64,000 nucleotides of DNA, from contig NC_088295.1 of NCBI RefSeq assembly GCF_032854445.1, positions 84,920,644 through 84,984,643 on the forward strand. Direction: 5' to 3'. The notes under the pieces were generated by a model, which saw nothing but the letters and a program-made list of their open reading frames with translations, searched no databases and was not told the origin of the DNA. The translations under genes were made by a program, and so were the position numbers. Below, one piece after another: positions 1 to 13,400 of the stretch (positions within the stretch are counted from its first letter, which is position 1; each line of letters starts with the position of its first letter). The stretch is from Liolophura sinensis (taxonomy: Eukaryota > Mollusca > Polyplacophora > Chitonida > Chitonidae).

Positions 1-620
1 CATTCCTTCAGAACCCGTTCTTGACGGGAGAAAGCAGTTACTTGTTCTCAGTAACAAGGCATTAATAGGTCAATATTTAAACACCGTGACAGGAATGTAG
101 TTATTGCGTGCCGTGGGTGAATTCTGTATGACCATTATGTTTGATTCATTCCCTTCACTGCATCTGGCTATTATAGGAAACGATGACTGTACAAAATGCC
201 CATACAATGTTGAGTGTGAGGAGACCTAAAGTCTTCGGGGCCTGGTACGGTGCACTTTCTGCTCTAAGTCCGTTGGTGCCCTCCATCGACTCTGCTCATA
301 AACTGTTAATTTTAAGTAACAGCAAAACATGTGGTTAATGTAGAGTATTGGCTTACGGTTCCTCTCATAAAACTAATGCATTGGGCATCATCTGTTCCAT
401 CAAATTCAAAGTTTCCACTCCCTCCCAGACACACACACACCCCACCCACCAGAAATCGTTGAACCAGAGGGGTGGAACCAGCTCACCCAACTAAAACCAC
501 AAAATCGAACATGGCCAAAGTAATGCAAGAACTATGTACATCTCAGAGCTTCAACATAAACTAGGTCGATATATATTAAACATCAGCATTATACATGAAA
601 ATTAACCTTTCACTTCTTTG

Positions 621-897
621 GCCTGACCGGCCCCTATAGCACAGTTGATAGAGCGTCGCTTCGAGCACGGTAAATCCAGGGGTGGGGGTCACACCTAAGA
701 CCTTACAACAGAGGAAGTTGTAACTTCCTCGCTTGGCGTTAAGCATTAAGGGTATAGTGCAACGACTGGTTGACCCGTATCAGCATAATGGCTCGGACGG
801 GGCGCCTTACTTTGCCTTCGGTAAGTCCTCTCAGTGAAACACCACTAGATAACAGAGCAGTGTAAATCCGCCCTGCAACAGGGAGGCACATTACATA
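621..897 (+). mobile_element. Second tRNA-derived SINE family, one copy
   Basis: tRNA-like head (CCCTATAGCACAGTTGATAG, then GGTAAATCCAGGGG), a body with TAGTGCAACGACTGGTTGAC and GCATAATGGCTCGGACGGGG, and an end with CTGCAACAGGGAGGCACATT. The body is unlike the main family. I recognise the pattern from molluscan sequence but cannot name it with certainty. Confidence 0.65.
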
Positions 898-1576
898 CAA
901 ACTAAGGACTTATGACTGAAAAAAATTGTTAAGTACGACGTTGAATCCCAAGCATTCACTCACTCTTTAATTTGATATATTTGGCATGTTTCTTTGTGCA
1001 GATTGGCTTTTTGTAGTTTATCTAGTTGATGTGTGTGAACTTGAAAGCAATATCTTTCATTCAGTTCGTATTTAGGTGCATACTCTGAGCTTTGCCGTCT
1101 TTTCTGTATTGTTCTGATGTTGCTTGTAAAACTGATGTTTATCTCCCTTATTGATTCCTTATTTGGGCGCTATTCTGAACTTTGGCCGACTTTTCTCTAC
1201 TATTTTATTGTTATCTTTGAATTTGATAGTCTTTTTCATTCATTTCGTATTTGTAGCCGCAGATTCCCCGATCTCTGACTGCATTTCGTTGCTTTGTTTT
1301 GTTTTCTCTAGATTGTACCATTTTATGTTTAGTTGCATAATATACCGTGCATATATACTGGTTATACCGTTAGTCATTCTCATTCAACAGTTCATTCTTT
1401 CACTTTCAACGTGTTTTTGGCTCACCTCCGCTGAACACAGTTCTCTTCGAACCCATGTTTGTATGATTTCATGTCTGTCACTTTCTTCCTACCACTTTCT
1501 AGTGGCTTCCTACTAATCACTTTTCTACAAACGTTACCTTTTGCTGTTGCATGGCTTGACAATAGCTTACATTGGA

Positions 1577-1678
1577 ATTGTCCCAGTTTCCTCCCAATAA
1601 AATGCTGGCCGCCGTTGTATAAGTTGAATATTCTTGAGTACGGCGTAAAACCTAAATCAATTAAAATAAATAAAACAA
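1577..1678 (+). mobile_element. SINE 3' module fragment
   Basis: About 100 bp of the conserved 3' end: CAGTTTCCTCCCAATAAAAT, GAATATTCTTGAGTACGGCG and an AAATAAATAAAAC tail. Confidence 0.7.
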
Positions 1679-2396
1679 ATACATCTCTGTTGTATAATTC
1701 CGCTACACATGTCAAATATTGTGATAAATGCGAAAACAGTCAAGAGCATGATCAAGTACATAATGTATCGTTATATGTTAATTTTTGGCTTGACAATTAA
1801 TTTTGACCGACTGTTTTGGTGTAGGCTTTCATGATTGGTAAAACCAATGACGGCAGTCAATGGAAAAAGGCTGTCATCTTTTATCAACATGGACGGCGTA
1901 AATACATCAATAAATATGCGCTCTTTAACACAACGTTATGGATGACATGGGTCATCAGCTGTCTCACATAACAGATAATGAGTTGATGGAAAGGTGACTA
2001 AGGTCAGACGAGTTCACCTATGCCATAAGTATCCGGGTACAGGAGACCAGGAAGACGACAAATGGTTGTTACGATTCTGAAAATTGCTTAACATGTCCCT
2101 GAGAAAGTACGTGTGAGTAAGCCAGTTTGTCCTGTTCTTCCATCGCTAATTGTAAAAGAAAAGTGCAAATTCATGCAGTTAGCAACAGCCACATTTCATT
2201 GTAAATTGCGTCAGCGGAAGGTTAACACCCACCGGGATCTCATTTTCTCCCGCCTGTATATGGCCCACCCACGTATGTTCCCCGTAACTTCTCATTAGTG
2301 TAACGATGCACTTCATTACAAATTATTGGTCTGGCAAAACAAGAGGGAAAAGATATAAAACAAAAATAAACCAGAAACCAGAACTTGGCTCAGCTG

Positions 2397-2520
2397 TTTA
2401 TTACGTGTGTTATGCTGAATACAGTGGCTTGCCTATTTATTACGCGTGTTATTTTGAGTACCGTGCCTCGCCTGTTTATTACGCGTGTTACGCTGAGTAC
2501 CGTGGCTTAACTATTTACAG
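2397..2520 (+). repeat. 39-bp tandem repeat, 3 copies
   Basis: Period 39 bp around TTTATTACGCGTGTTA and GAGTACCGTGGCTT. In an ATG-started frame (2306-2533) it reads three 13-residue repeats of the type VYYACYAEYRGLP. No family known; probably a minisatellite with a frame by chance. Confidence 0.6.
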
Positions 2521-3957
2521 TCAGAGGCTTTAGCATTCCCCTGCAGCACTGGCTCATTTTGCTGTGGTCTTTGGCCTCTGTTATCAATTGATTTTATAAC
2601 TCATAATTTTATTTTGAAAACGCACATAAATCGAAAGTTTTTTTGGCTTATATGTGTAGACGTTTGCACAACCAAATTAGTGGTCGCATTTTCTTAATCA
2701 GCAGGTCTGTGTTATAAATCCTTAAAGGCTAGATTCGGATTAGCTGTCATTAGTTGATTTCCTTGGTGAACTTTTCCCAGGGTACAAAATGTTTTAAGGC
2801 GCGACTTCTGTGGTAGTTGTATTTATTGCCTGCACTATAACCGAATTAAAGACAATTGAACCTTGTGATAACAGAGAATCGCAACCCCATTTTGCACATG
2901 GTATAAAAACAAAACGTTTTTGCGATTTCCATCTTTCCCATAAAGCAAATTATGCTTAAAGGAAGCGACGGAAGATTTTATTTATGCGCATTATACAGGT
3001 ATCCAGAAAATGGTGCTATTCGGCTCCAATCTGATCGAACCACTTCTCTAAGCCATCCTTCATATAATTTTTTTTAAATTCAACAAGTTTTCCTGAGAAC
3101 TTGTGTGGTTCTTCATTTCACTCCTTCAACGCAGAACAGGATGGATTAAAATGTCGTTAAAATATAGGTTTGCTATCAGCGAGAGGTGTTCATGACATTT
3201 GCAAACAAGGAATCTTGGGAGCCACTATAGCCCAAGACGTTTACTAGAGGTCTGTACTCGTCAACACTGACGAAGTGAAAATGTAGTTAATTGGTAGATA
3301 AATGTGTAAATGAACATATGATACTTGGCTGGCAATTCTGTGCGGCAAGGATTTAGAGAACAATACTTTTTGTATTTCATATGTCTTATTCTCCGGCCTC
3401 AGACGTCCGTTCGCGTGATTAATGGGCTGTGAAGTCTGTGGTAGGGATATTTTTGAGTTAAATTCCCCGTTGAGGTGAGGGTGAGGGTTACCAGGCTTAA
3501 TCCACTCCTCGATCATTCCTCCTCACTCCCAGCAAGGATAACTCTGTTAGCAAACTGTAGTCAGCAGCCAAATGCGCCGACTGAAAATAGACTTATATCC
3601 TCATCTATAATTCATGATTCTGTAATATTAGATGACGGAATTTTTTCAGAGTGCGTCCTATGGAATGGCAAATGATGAACGGCCGATAAACACAGCCTCG
3701 TTATCAACATTTGCACAATCGAATCAGCCCAGTTCAAGGCGAGGACAATTGGGAAAATTTGACATTTCTTTAACTCATTTTATTTTAATATGAAGCGGTG
3801 CTAATGTCTCTGGGGCTGGAACCTCCCACCAGGAGCAATGTAAGCTCATCAGATGCTGCAAGCAAACACTTTGTTTTTTTTTTTAAAGAATTCTCTTCCT
3901 GATTCCTATTTTATAAGTTTTAGTTTGTGGAGTTCAAAGTCTTAATTTCGTGCACTG

Positions 3958-4050
3958 GTCTTCAGTGGCCATCAACAGGGATCATTGGCCATTAGTTGCC
4001 ATCAGCGTTCATTGGTAGCCATCGGCGGCCATCAGTGGCCATCAGTAGAA
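3958..4050. repeat. Imperfect GGCCATCAG-type repeat
   Basis: Irregular copies of TTGGCCATTAG, GGCCATCAG and CAGTGGCCATCAGTAG over about 90 bp. Confidence 0.5.
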
Positions 4051-5080
4051 TGGAATATATTACCAGAAGCTCCTGGGGGATGAAGTCCACTAGATTAATG
4101 GTTAGGTGTAAACAAACCCCACACAAACTAACAAAATGATACATAGGCTTCTATAATCCACAGCTTTTACAGTGCACAAAACCATTATCCAGTGTAAAAA
4201 GGTCTCCTTCGTTAATGACTCCAAATAAGCCTCCACGTTGTGTCATATTGTAAATCTGCCTCTCTTAATCTGATTGGACAAAACAAAAAGCGCTTTATGA
4301 CATCAAGACGCATGCGTGAGTGAAGCTTCGGGGAGCTCAGTGAAGAGACAACATCCTGTCATATCGGGGCTGATCTGATGAACTCTGTAGGTTCCTCCCA
4401 TGTGCGCACTCCTCTCTGCTCTTGGCACAACATTCACCACCTGGTTATATTACTAATATAAACAGCTTCACTTGTGCCATAAAATATAGCTGACTTGTCT
4501 TTTTATTATTCGTCCAAAAATATATGTAAATGACTACCTACGACAACGCCTATTCTGAGGCCAATTCTCATGCAGGAAAATTACCGATTGTAGTTAAATT
4601 GTGGCCTACATTTCCAGGCTTACACATAAAGAGGAGTGGCAGGTTGTAGTCTAAACTATCAGGTTAATATGTGGCCGAAATTTCAAGGGTTACACATGAA
4701 ATGCATATAGCCTAAATAAAGGAGACGGTTTTGTTTACAGCCTGTAAATGTGAGAAGACTACAAACTATACAGCTGCTGCGTTGTGCGGCTGCGCTGTAA
4801 GGGATTATTACCATATAGCTATTCGCGATTACTCATATATTAAGAATTCACGCATTTAATTGTATTTAATGTAGTGGAACAAGAATTTAAAAGATTAAGT
4901 CGCTAATTCCTGATATAGTTTTTCATGGTCTTTTTTATTTTTGCACTTTAAGCCAAACTCGCATAGTATGTTTCATTTATTAACAACTAAAAATGATATT
5001 CGGGAGTACTGCCACTGTGCTGCCATGATGTTCAGTCGACTGAAAACTAGCCAAAGAAGAAACAATGATTCTCCTTGCAC

Positions 5081-5083
<3 letters not shown>

Positions 5084-5123
<40 letters not shown>
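5084..5123. repeat. (TAA)n microsatellite
   Basis: About 13 uninterrupted TAA triplets. Confidence 0.95.
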
Positions 5124-5124
<1 letters not shown>

Positions 5125-7063
5125 GAAATGAACTCATTGTCTCAGCTGACCAGTTAATAAACTCCGCGACCATTGCAAACGTTCAAAGGCGGCGGATGTG
5201 CGTGGCTGTTAGTGGGTACAAGACTTTCCATTCTTCAGAGTCTGGGTTGATAACCTGTGGAACACCACGGCATTGAATAAGATTGCATTACTCGCAGACA
5301 CAAGCGGGATTGGACGAGAGTATCAAGACCTATACACAAGAGAGGTATAAGAATTGCACTGTGAAATTCAGAGAAAAGATGGCAGTCGCCTGTGGGCAGT
5401 AAGGCCAGTGTAAATGGTGCTGTTTCTGAGACAATGACTTAAGTGGTGTGTGATTACAGAAATCACAGGGGAATGCTCAGGAGATGTAATGTCAGCAGAC
5501 AAAGGCACTACTTGATTGTCGTCCCTGAAGCCAACCGACTAACGCCAGGATACAAAAAATGTTACAGTGCAAAGGGATAAGAAGATTTGACTTGCTCATT
5601 TCCATACAATCTCTACCCAGCTTTACAAGATGTACGTAACTCCACATCTATCTTTTTTGCCGACAACGCTAAGATGCGATGTGAATCCTTTGACCATGTG
5701 CCAAACCATCGGTGGTCACAAATAACAGCGATTTCTCTGGATCTGTCTTCGTGATGTTCCAGGTTCATATGTTATCTTCATTCACGAAGCTAATACTCTC
5801 CAACTTCCACGTGCGAATCCCTTATGGTGCATGAAGTCCACGCACCTGTTTTTTTTTTTTGTTTTTTTGGGAGCAATTTACAAAAAGAGTCTTCCTTGAT
5901 TCGAACAAACACAATCTGTGATTTGCGCCCAGTGCCAAAAAGAGGTAGATGTAGCTAAATTAATTCTCAGCGCATCGACCAATCATCAGCAGGATCATGA
6001 GATTCGAACTTTGAAATATGGGTTTCTAGGGGTCAGCCCTCTTGGGGAGAACTTGTTTGGGAAACGAAACAAGGGGAATCCAATGGACATGATTACTCGA
6101 CGTGTCCAGCCAACACAAGCTGGTTCTAAACACATTATTCTCTTTCTGATAGGTTATAGTATTTGTTGACAAAAGAGTACACCGTTTGGGCAGACTTGTT
6201 TTAGGCGTGTTCCACATTTAATTGAAGTTGCTAGAAGGGAGGTAACTGGTAAGGATTGTCACGTTGTCTAAAATCTTTACAGTTGCTCCCCTTCAAGCTG
6301 TGTGAACCTGCAGCCTATGTGTAATGCCCTTTATGGAAAATTGTGTTTTGTGCTGCAGGTTTAATTCTCGTGATGTTCTCATGGTGGTTCAGCGGTGTCC
6401 TTTTCAAAGTGAGTGTGGTATAGTCCTGACTGACAATAGACGGTGTGGTTAACGGAGACTGTTGAGATACTGGTTATGAACCTGTCTACCGTTTTGATAT
6501 TCAAGCTAATTGTTATTGCTTGTGTCACAGTAAAAGCTTACGGTGTTGGTTACGTGCTTTACAGTAACAACGCAGAGTGGCTTCCGGTTCCTCTGCAATG
6601 TGATTTATAGGGACAGTGTGATGGGAATTCAAGAGATGTTCCATTGTTCATTGAGCTGTTGGAATTTCTAATTAATAATACCTATGTGAATATCATGCCT
6701 ATATATTCCAGTGGGTACGAAATGTGCACCTTATTTGGCAAGCCAATGCATACAGAAATTACTTTAACATAAGCTTCTTAAAGTGTATTAATGACTATTT
6801 TTAGCCTGAAAAAATACCCACATATTTCAGATGGTTTATTTTCTTTGATCGTGCATCTGTACAAGGATGACCAAGGACCCATGTATGCCGCCTTTATGGC
6901 AAAAGGGATAAAATCAATTTTAAAATTGCAGTTTATCGTAGTATAATTTTCTTTAAGTCAGTAAGTATAATGCAATTGTTGGTAAATGCAGATCGAGTGT
7001 TCAAGACATTTCGCTATCTCTTTCATGGCTGTCATAGCTGTTAATAAGCGACTTTAATTCCGT

Positions 7064-7252
7064 AATTCAAGTCCAGCTCCTGCTGGCTTCCTCTCCGGTC
7101 GTACGTGGGAAGGTCTGCAGCAACCTGCGGATGGTCGTGGGTTTCCCCCGGGCTCTGCCCGGTTTCTACCCACCATAATGTTGGCCACCGTCGTATAAGT
7201 GAAATATTCTTGAGTACGGCGTAAAACACCAATCAAATAAATAAATAAATAA
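7064..7252 (+). mobile_element. SINE, main family, 5' truncated
   Basis: Starts inside the B box region (AATTCAAGTCCAGCTC) and continues well conserved through the 3' module to an (AAAT)n tail. Confidence 0.85.
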
Positions 7253-7413
7253 TTCCGTAATTCACCCCAAAATAGTGAATGAATAAGCACCCTTGTTTAT
7301 TTTCATTTTTTCATCATGGTGCTGTCATAAACGGTTGAAGTCAAAGCGCAACTGTGATGTTTATATTTGTATTCGACAGGAAAATTATTCACGGATTGTG
7401 AGTTTAGAATATG

Positions 7414-7560
7414 AAGTATGTGGGAAGGTCTGCCAACAAAGTCTGGGTGGTTGTGAGTTTCTCCGGGCTATACCCAATTTCCTCCCACAATAATGCTGGC
7501 GTCGTATAAGTGAAATATTCTTGATTACCGTGTAAAACACCAATCAAATAAATAGATAAA
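7414..7560 (+). mobile_element. SINE, main family, 5' truncated, diverged
   Basis: Central and 3' modules only (GTGGGAAGGTCTGCC… to CAATCAAATAAATAG). It lies 160 bp after another copy in the same orientation. Confidence 0.75.
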
Positions 7561-9979
7561 GAATAGAATTGAGTATGGACTGTCTTCCTTAATTCTGTAA
7601 ACTGGTGACTGTTGATCTTTCACATTTTCTACATGTTTCTTCGATAACAAGTGTTTTAGGTTGTTTTGAAAATTGGTCTTGCGATTAGGAGCTTTGAACT
7701 TCTCTTTAATGACCCATTGTACAAAGCTGCCTCAACGTTGCTTCAGGCACATTTAGCATGGCAACGCATCTTTTACTGCCTGTTGTACAAAACATTGCGC
7801 CTGGCGCAGTTTGCGACTGCTTCGTAGAACGGGCCCTGGTGACTGTGTAATGTGTTTTACAGTATCAGTGTAATGTGATTTCTGGTCACACTGTAATTTG
7901 TTTAAAGTAACAGTGAATTTGCATGATTGTGTAATGTGTTTTACAATACCGGCAACAAATTGGAATTGCTATGATGTTTTATTATACATGTACATCGTGT
8001 CATGTACTGACTTCTTTGCAATTTCTTGTGTTGTTTATAGATATAAGATGATTTATTTTAGTTGTGTTGTAGAACTTAGTTGACCAAACCAGTACTGCGC
8101 AAAGCAGTAATATCCCTTTGCCATACTAGACGATGTGTGTTTCTTGTTTTGTGTTTATCTTCAGCATGTATGCATCGAGATTCATCGAGTTCTTTTCCAG
8201 GCAGTGTTTAGTTTGTTAGCTGTGTGTTCTACTTTCGCCTCCCATGTGACGCTGGAGTTTGCTCTACGTTTACGCTGTTAGTGACTGCTTTGGTTTGAAC
8301 GCAGAGCAGTGTTAAGAGGGGATACCGATCATTTAATGCAAAATTGCGCTTCTAAGTGTGAACATTATTGAAAATGATAGCACTGACACGTGAACACGAG
8401 CCTACCTGATAACATCCAAATTTCGCTCTAAATCGTGATTTCTTCACCAATGAATTTCACGCCATTAAGCATAAAATGCAACTTTGTCTGTGTTAGCTAA
8501 AATGGTGTTAGTGGTGATACTTGGCGGCAGGACGGGTACATGAACGTGGGTGGGTTAGTTGAGTGTGCGCTCAGGTAAGTAAATCACGTTGTGTGAGAGA
8601 ATCATATTAAATCCTGCATCACGTGTTATTTCTTAACCCACAGATGAGACTTGCTAGATTAGACCCGTTTTAAGCGTGAGATCAGTTTTATTTGGCACAT
8701 CGGCGGTCAATGCTCATTGTTTGGGCCTTGTTTGGATTGTATACCTCACTCACAAAGATGTCGGGCAGAGAAGGACAGATGAAGGACAGCTGAAAGTGGA
8801 AATCAGTGTCACAGTATTTCAGTCAGAAAGACGAAAAATTGTCGGATTCTGGGTACAGTACAAAGGGTTCAGTAGAGGAGACCCTGTCTAACTTTGTATT
8901 CTCTCAAAAGTTAACATATAAAAGCGTAACGATCTAACTGCTGCCAACAGTTGTTTTTAAGCACAATGTAGTATACAGTTTGATCCTAAATAAACTAAGG
9001 TCATTGTTCAAATAATATATATGGACAATGCAAGTTTTCATCTATGCATGTGTTTATTTACACACATGGAGGAATCCAGGGTATTTTAATATGGTGTTTA
9101 GTTAGTCCAAATATGTTTGAGGAAAAAATGTCAATGGATGAAATATTAATGTGGTAAAAAGTTTATACCTGCCAGAATTATTACCATTACAAAACTACTT
9201 GCGAGAGGGGCCAGTGTAATAATATAGACCATTTCAGATTGTCAATTACAACAGTACCTATATAAATGCAAGTTTACGACAGGAAATGAAATAAATACAA
9301 GTGCTGATGTGTAAAAGCTTTTCACACTTCCCGAAATATTGTGTCCAAATACGAGATAAGGCGAGCTCATAATGTCCGGCAATCACTTCCTGTCTCGGAA
9401 TTAGAGGAAATATAGGTGTGAGTAAAATAGTTTGCGCGTTGGGATTAGTATGGGGGAGTGGGGAGGGGGTCGTGCATTAAGACGTGAACCTCAGCTGAGC
9501 TATAGGCCATGTATACATGTCGTGATATTCAAGTAATGAGCTCGGGCTCAGACCAGCTTTACCACTGGACATCCTTCAAACAGGCGCGAAGGTGAAGAAC
9601 CTAGAACATTAGCTCTGTAATCTCAACTAATCCTATTTTACCGTGTGTATATAATAGCCTTTTACAGCCTAACGTCTTTATGAATGTGCGTATTATGTTA
9701 AAATCACATCTATATTTTCGCAATATTTTGTCATGAAGATTTTTTCACTTTTTTATTGTTCACATATGTAGTTGTATACATATGTTTTTTGGCTCGATTC
9801 CACAATTTGTGTGCAATTCAATCTCAAAACAAAAATAGTTCTGAACGTGACGTTACTTTATTTCTATCATTTTCGCATCCTGATGGGGAAATTCCCAGAT
9901 GCCAGATACCATGTTTTTGCTTATATCTGTGTCATAAGGAGACGGGGATTTTAGATGACACGAGATAATAGAATAACTG

Positions 9980-10430
9980 CATGGAGATCTTTAACTCTCG
10001 TGCTCGGCCCCATGCCGGGAACTGTGTGTCGGCTGACACAGCATCTACCGTCTACCACAGCTGCCTTACATAGAAGGAGAGGGTAAGAACAAGGTAAGGT
10101 GCTGTCTGAGAGAGGGAGCTGTGACAATCCTGGCCTGTACAGCTCCAACCACGCACACCTGCCCGGCATGTCAGAACAGCGTCAGCCGCGCTGGTCATCT
10201 CTTTGTTGTTCGTGTCGCCGTCTCTGACGGAGGAAATCTTCACACAATACATCTGCTGTGAGTAAGCCGTGTTATTTCCTGCACTCCGCCATTAGAGGAA
10301 AGCATGCCAACTACCCAGAATACTTGTCACAATTTCAGCCGTGACAACAGCGTGGCGCGCGCGGTTCACCTAGGTGCTACACGGCCTGGGACCGCCATGG
10401 ACACAACAAGACGTGCCCATCACCCATAAT
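9980..10430. other. CpG-rich patch, possible promoter or non-coding exon
   Basis: Markedly richer in G+C and CpG than its flanks (GTGGCGCGCGCGGTTCACC near 10350). It contains two strong plus-strand donors in tandem, GAGAGG|GTAAGAAC near 10081 and AACAAG|GTAAGGTG near 10092, after an ATG frame opening at 10013. No protein family is recognisable and no downstream exon was found. Confidence 0.3.
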
Positions 10431-13400
10431 TACACAGCAGTCCTCATTTTTTATTGCCCTCGTAAATGTAACAAAATACAGACATGTGTGCCGGTCAGTG
10501 AAACAGCTGTGAAAGGCCTTCGCCCAGAATAGTTGACCATTGTTGCAAGATACTTCTGTGTAGCCATTTGCAAGCCGAGCGAATGTTGAACAATTTAGAG
10601 AATGAATCCGGCAGTTAATCTTTCAGGGATTAAATAAGTGGAATATTTTTGATTGACTGATTGTTCCATTAGCACATAGACGGACAGGCCTGATAGTCCG
10701 TGAGAGAGCCGTTCTGGGATGACCAATGGTTTGGCTAAATCTTCATTATCTTCACTGTTTACTGCATGGAAGGCTGTTTCATGGCTTTGTGTTATACCTA
10801 GCAATTTACCATGCCCTGGCGGCAAAATTCGAAGATAAGATAAAATGTATGGCTGACACAGGTCCGTTAGTTGACGCGTTGGAATTGAAGAAAATTCCTT
10901 GCCTGCTTTACTGAACATCGCTTGGTGCCGATGGTGCCAAAATGTACCTTGGATAAAGTTCAACATATACAAATTGCTCAACTCATCAAGCTAAAAATTC
11001 ATTTTCACGACCTGTTTCATTTAAAATTGGCTCACATTATTCACATTATAAGTAAAACCAAACAAAGAAAATTATATCCATTGTAATACACATTAAAATA
11101 CATGGGTTATCACTTTCCTTCCACAGAAAGAATGTTTCATGTGGAAAGTATCTACAGTTCTTGCTCCTTGTTAACCATTTGTAGTCGTTTTACTTCATAC
11201 AAAGTTGTTAATCTTGAAACCTCTCTATGAACTCATAAATTTACTTACCCCAAATTATATATAATATGTTGAGAATGTCGACGTTCCTGGAAGATGTGTA
11301 CATATGTACGTCTTATGTTCAATTTTGGTATAACGGACAATTCCCAGTTCTTATGACTGGTTGAAAAATATTTCGTCATTAAAACTATACATCAGGACAG
11401 AGATTTTTGCTTACATTTGCTTTACTCTTCACTTTTAAAAGACCAAGTTATCATTGTAATCATGTAATAAAGAGTTGCTCTGAACTCGAATTTATATCGC
11501 TAAAAACATTCCACATGGGTTGTGCATTGCAGCAACAGTTCATTTTACATCATTACTTTCGTTTGCTTCTTTGTTTTTTTTTGTTTCTGTCTCCATTTTT
11601 TCCAGAAGAGCAATCACTTAGCGTATTAGCAGTTTCCTTAGATAACATCATCTGCACGAACAGGCCTCGGTGACTCTACATCATCTGTATCAATAGAGTA
11701 TGTGTATATTAGACAAATGATGGCATCGTAATTGAGCTAACGTTGCATTTGCTCTGTTTCATTTGTTGCATCCAGAGATTGACTAGAAGAGATCACAAGA
11801 GATAACATTTATCCACCAATGCAGAATTTCTAAAGTTGAAATATCAGGTCCACGTTGATAATCAGAATGCAAATAATTACAAAATATACAACGACATCCT
11901 TGTTATCCTTATGAATATATCCAACTGGAAAGCCATGGAACAGAGTGATTCATGGCTTACTTAGTGTAATCTTGCGGCAGAATTGCTTACGCCACTTGGC
12001 TCTTTATTTCCTGCAGTTGTTGCACATATATAGAGATTTGATATAGGCGTATGTCACGGGGAGATATCTCTAAGAGTAATATGTCGATCGATCCGGACAT
12101 CAGAGTCGCCATTCAAAGCTACATGTGAAGATCGCAAACGCCCACTTCAGGGCCTTTGAGATAAAAACGTCAGTTAAATCAGAGCTTGTTGTGTCATTAC
12201 TATGACTACCGCCCTTCAATTTCCAGAGAATTTTCATATCAGCAAAAAATAAGCCTGTGCCTTATTATGGATAAAAACGACTCGATCAAATCGATTTTCT
12301 ACTCGTGTTGGGTTTTTCATGTCATCTTCAGCAAAACCGTTGTGACATATCACTGGTGTTCCATCCTTTTTTGTTCTGTTTTTTTTTTTTATCTTTTTAT
12401 CTTTTGTACACATGATTTGTCAGACGTCAGCACTAAAACCTGCTGACAGATACGGGGATAATGGCTTACATGTTCTACAACGAAGGCCGATATATAGGCT
12501 TAAGTCTTACAATACGAGTGAGATCTACGTTGATAAGGCATATGATAGGAATTAACTCGTGTATTATCTAGGGAAAGGGAAATATTTCGTCTATACACTG
12601 TTAAAAGATTCCTGGTGTCCATGTTTGGCCACTGATCAATCCAGGTTATTAACTTATTACCGACACTGTCTGTCCCTAGTCCCTCGTTATTGGTTGTGTG
12701 TGGTCGTATGGAACATCATTGTTTGCTACATTACAATGTAACAGGTTAAGACCCTGCTACATTGGTGTTGGGCGAAGTTATCAGTATTTAGGTGTACAAT
12801 TTGTTCTTTGCACAATAAAATCAGCTTCATGTCTGATTCTTCTGCTATTCTGCACTATATTCTAGTCATGTAATACGCATATAACTCACACATGGCCAGT
12901 ACATACACCTTCCTTTCCCGACCCACTGATGTTTTCCACTGGGTGGGCATCTTCGGCCTCGAGTTGCCTTGTAGAACAATCAGACATTAAAACCAGCCCC
13001 TGTAGCTACAGGCGGAGAAATCTTCAGTCAGTCCACTCGACTCGGCGCCATATTCATCACGTGGTACAAAATTTAACATTTTCATATTTATCTTTGCAAA
13101 ACGCACAAAAAGCTTTTCTGGACATTCCAAAATTCTAGCATTCTTCTTCGCATTGAGAAATTTTGCCCAATCAAGCCCTGTTTGAGAAAGATGACCGGGA
13201 GTGAGCTGTCCATCACCACAAGCCGGCACAATTATGTCGACGAAAACGCCTTCTGTGGAATTAACCATGATAAACTATGCCAGCCATTTGCAATTTATGT
13301 TCCGAACTGGTCACGTGGCTTGTAAGATGACCTAGAAGAGTTTCTCCATAGATAAATGTCAGAGAACCGACTGTCTATCGAAGTAGTGAAAAGGGCATCG

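Larger units (their letters stand above)
898..9979. other. Intergenic, apart from repeats listed
   Basis: AT-rich sequence with SINE pieces and microsatellites listed separately. The longest frames are around 110-120 codons, lack family signatures, and overlap each other on both strands. Nothing supports a gene. An element-like end near 7680-7831 (CTTCGTAGAACGGGCCCTGG) may be an old short transposon. Confidence 0.55.

Noticed and set aside
7041-7290. Minus-strand frames of 63 and 78 codons
   Set aside because: They are translations of the antisense strand of a SINE; the same artefact occurs at 32795-33101, 38268-38559 and 54423-54719.
10595-10981. 128-codon minus-strand frame
   Set aside because: Starts with TTG, no family signature, and no neighbouring exons.
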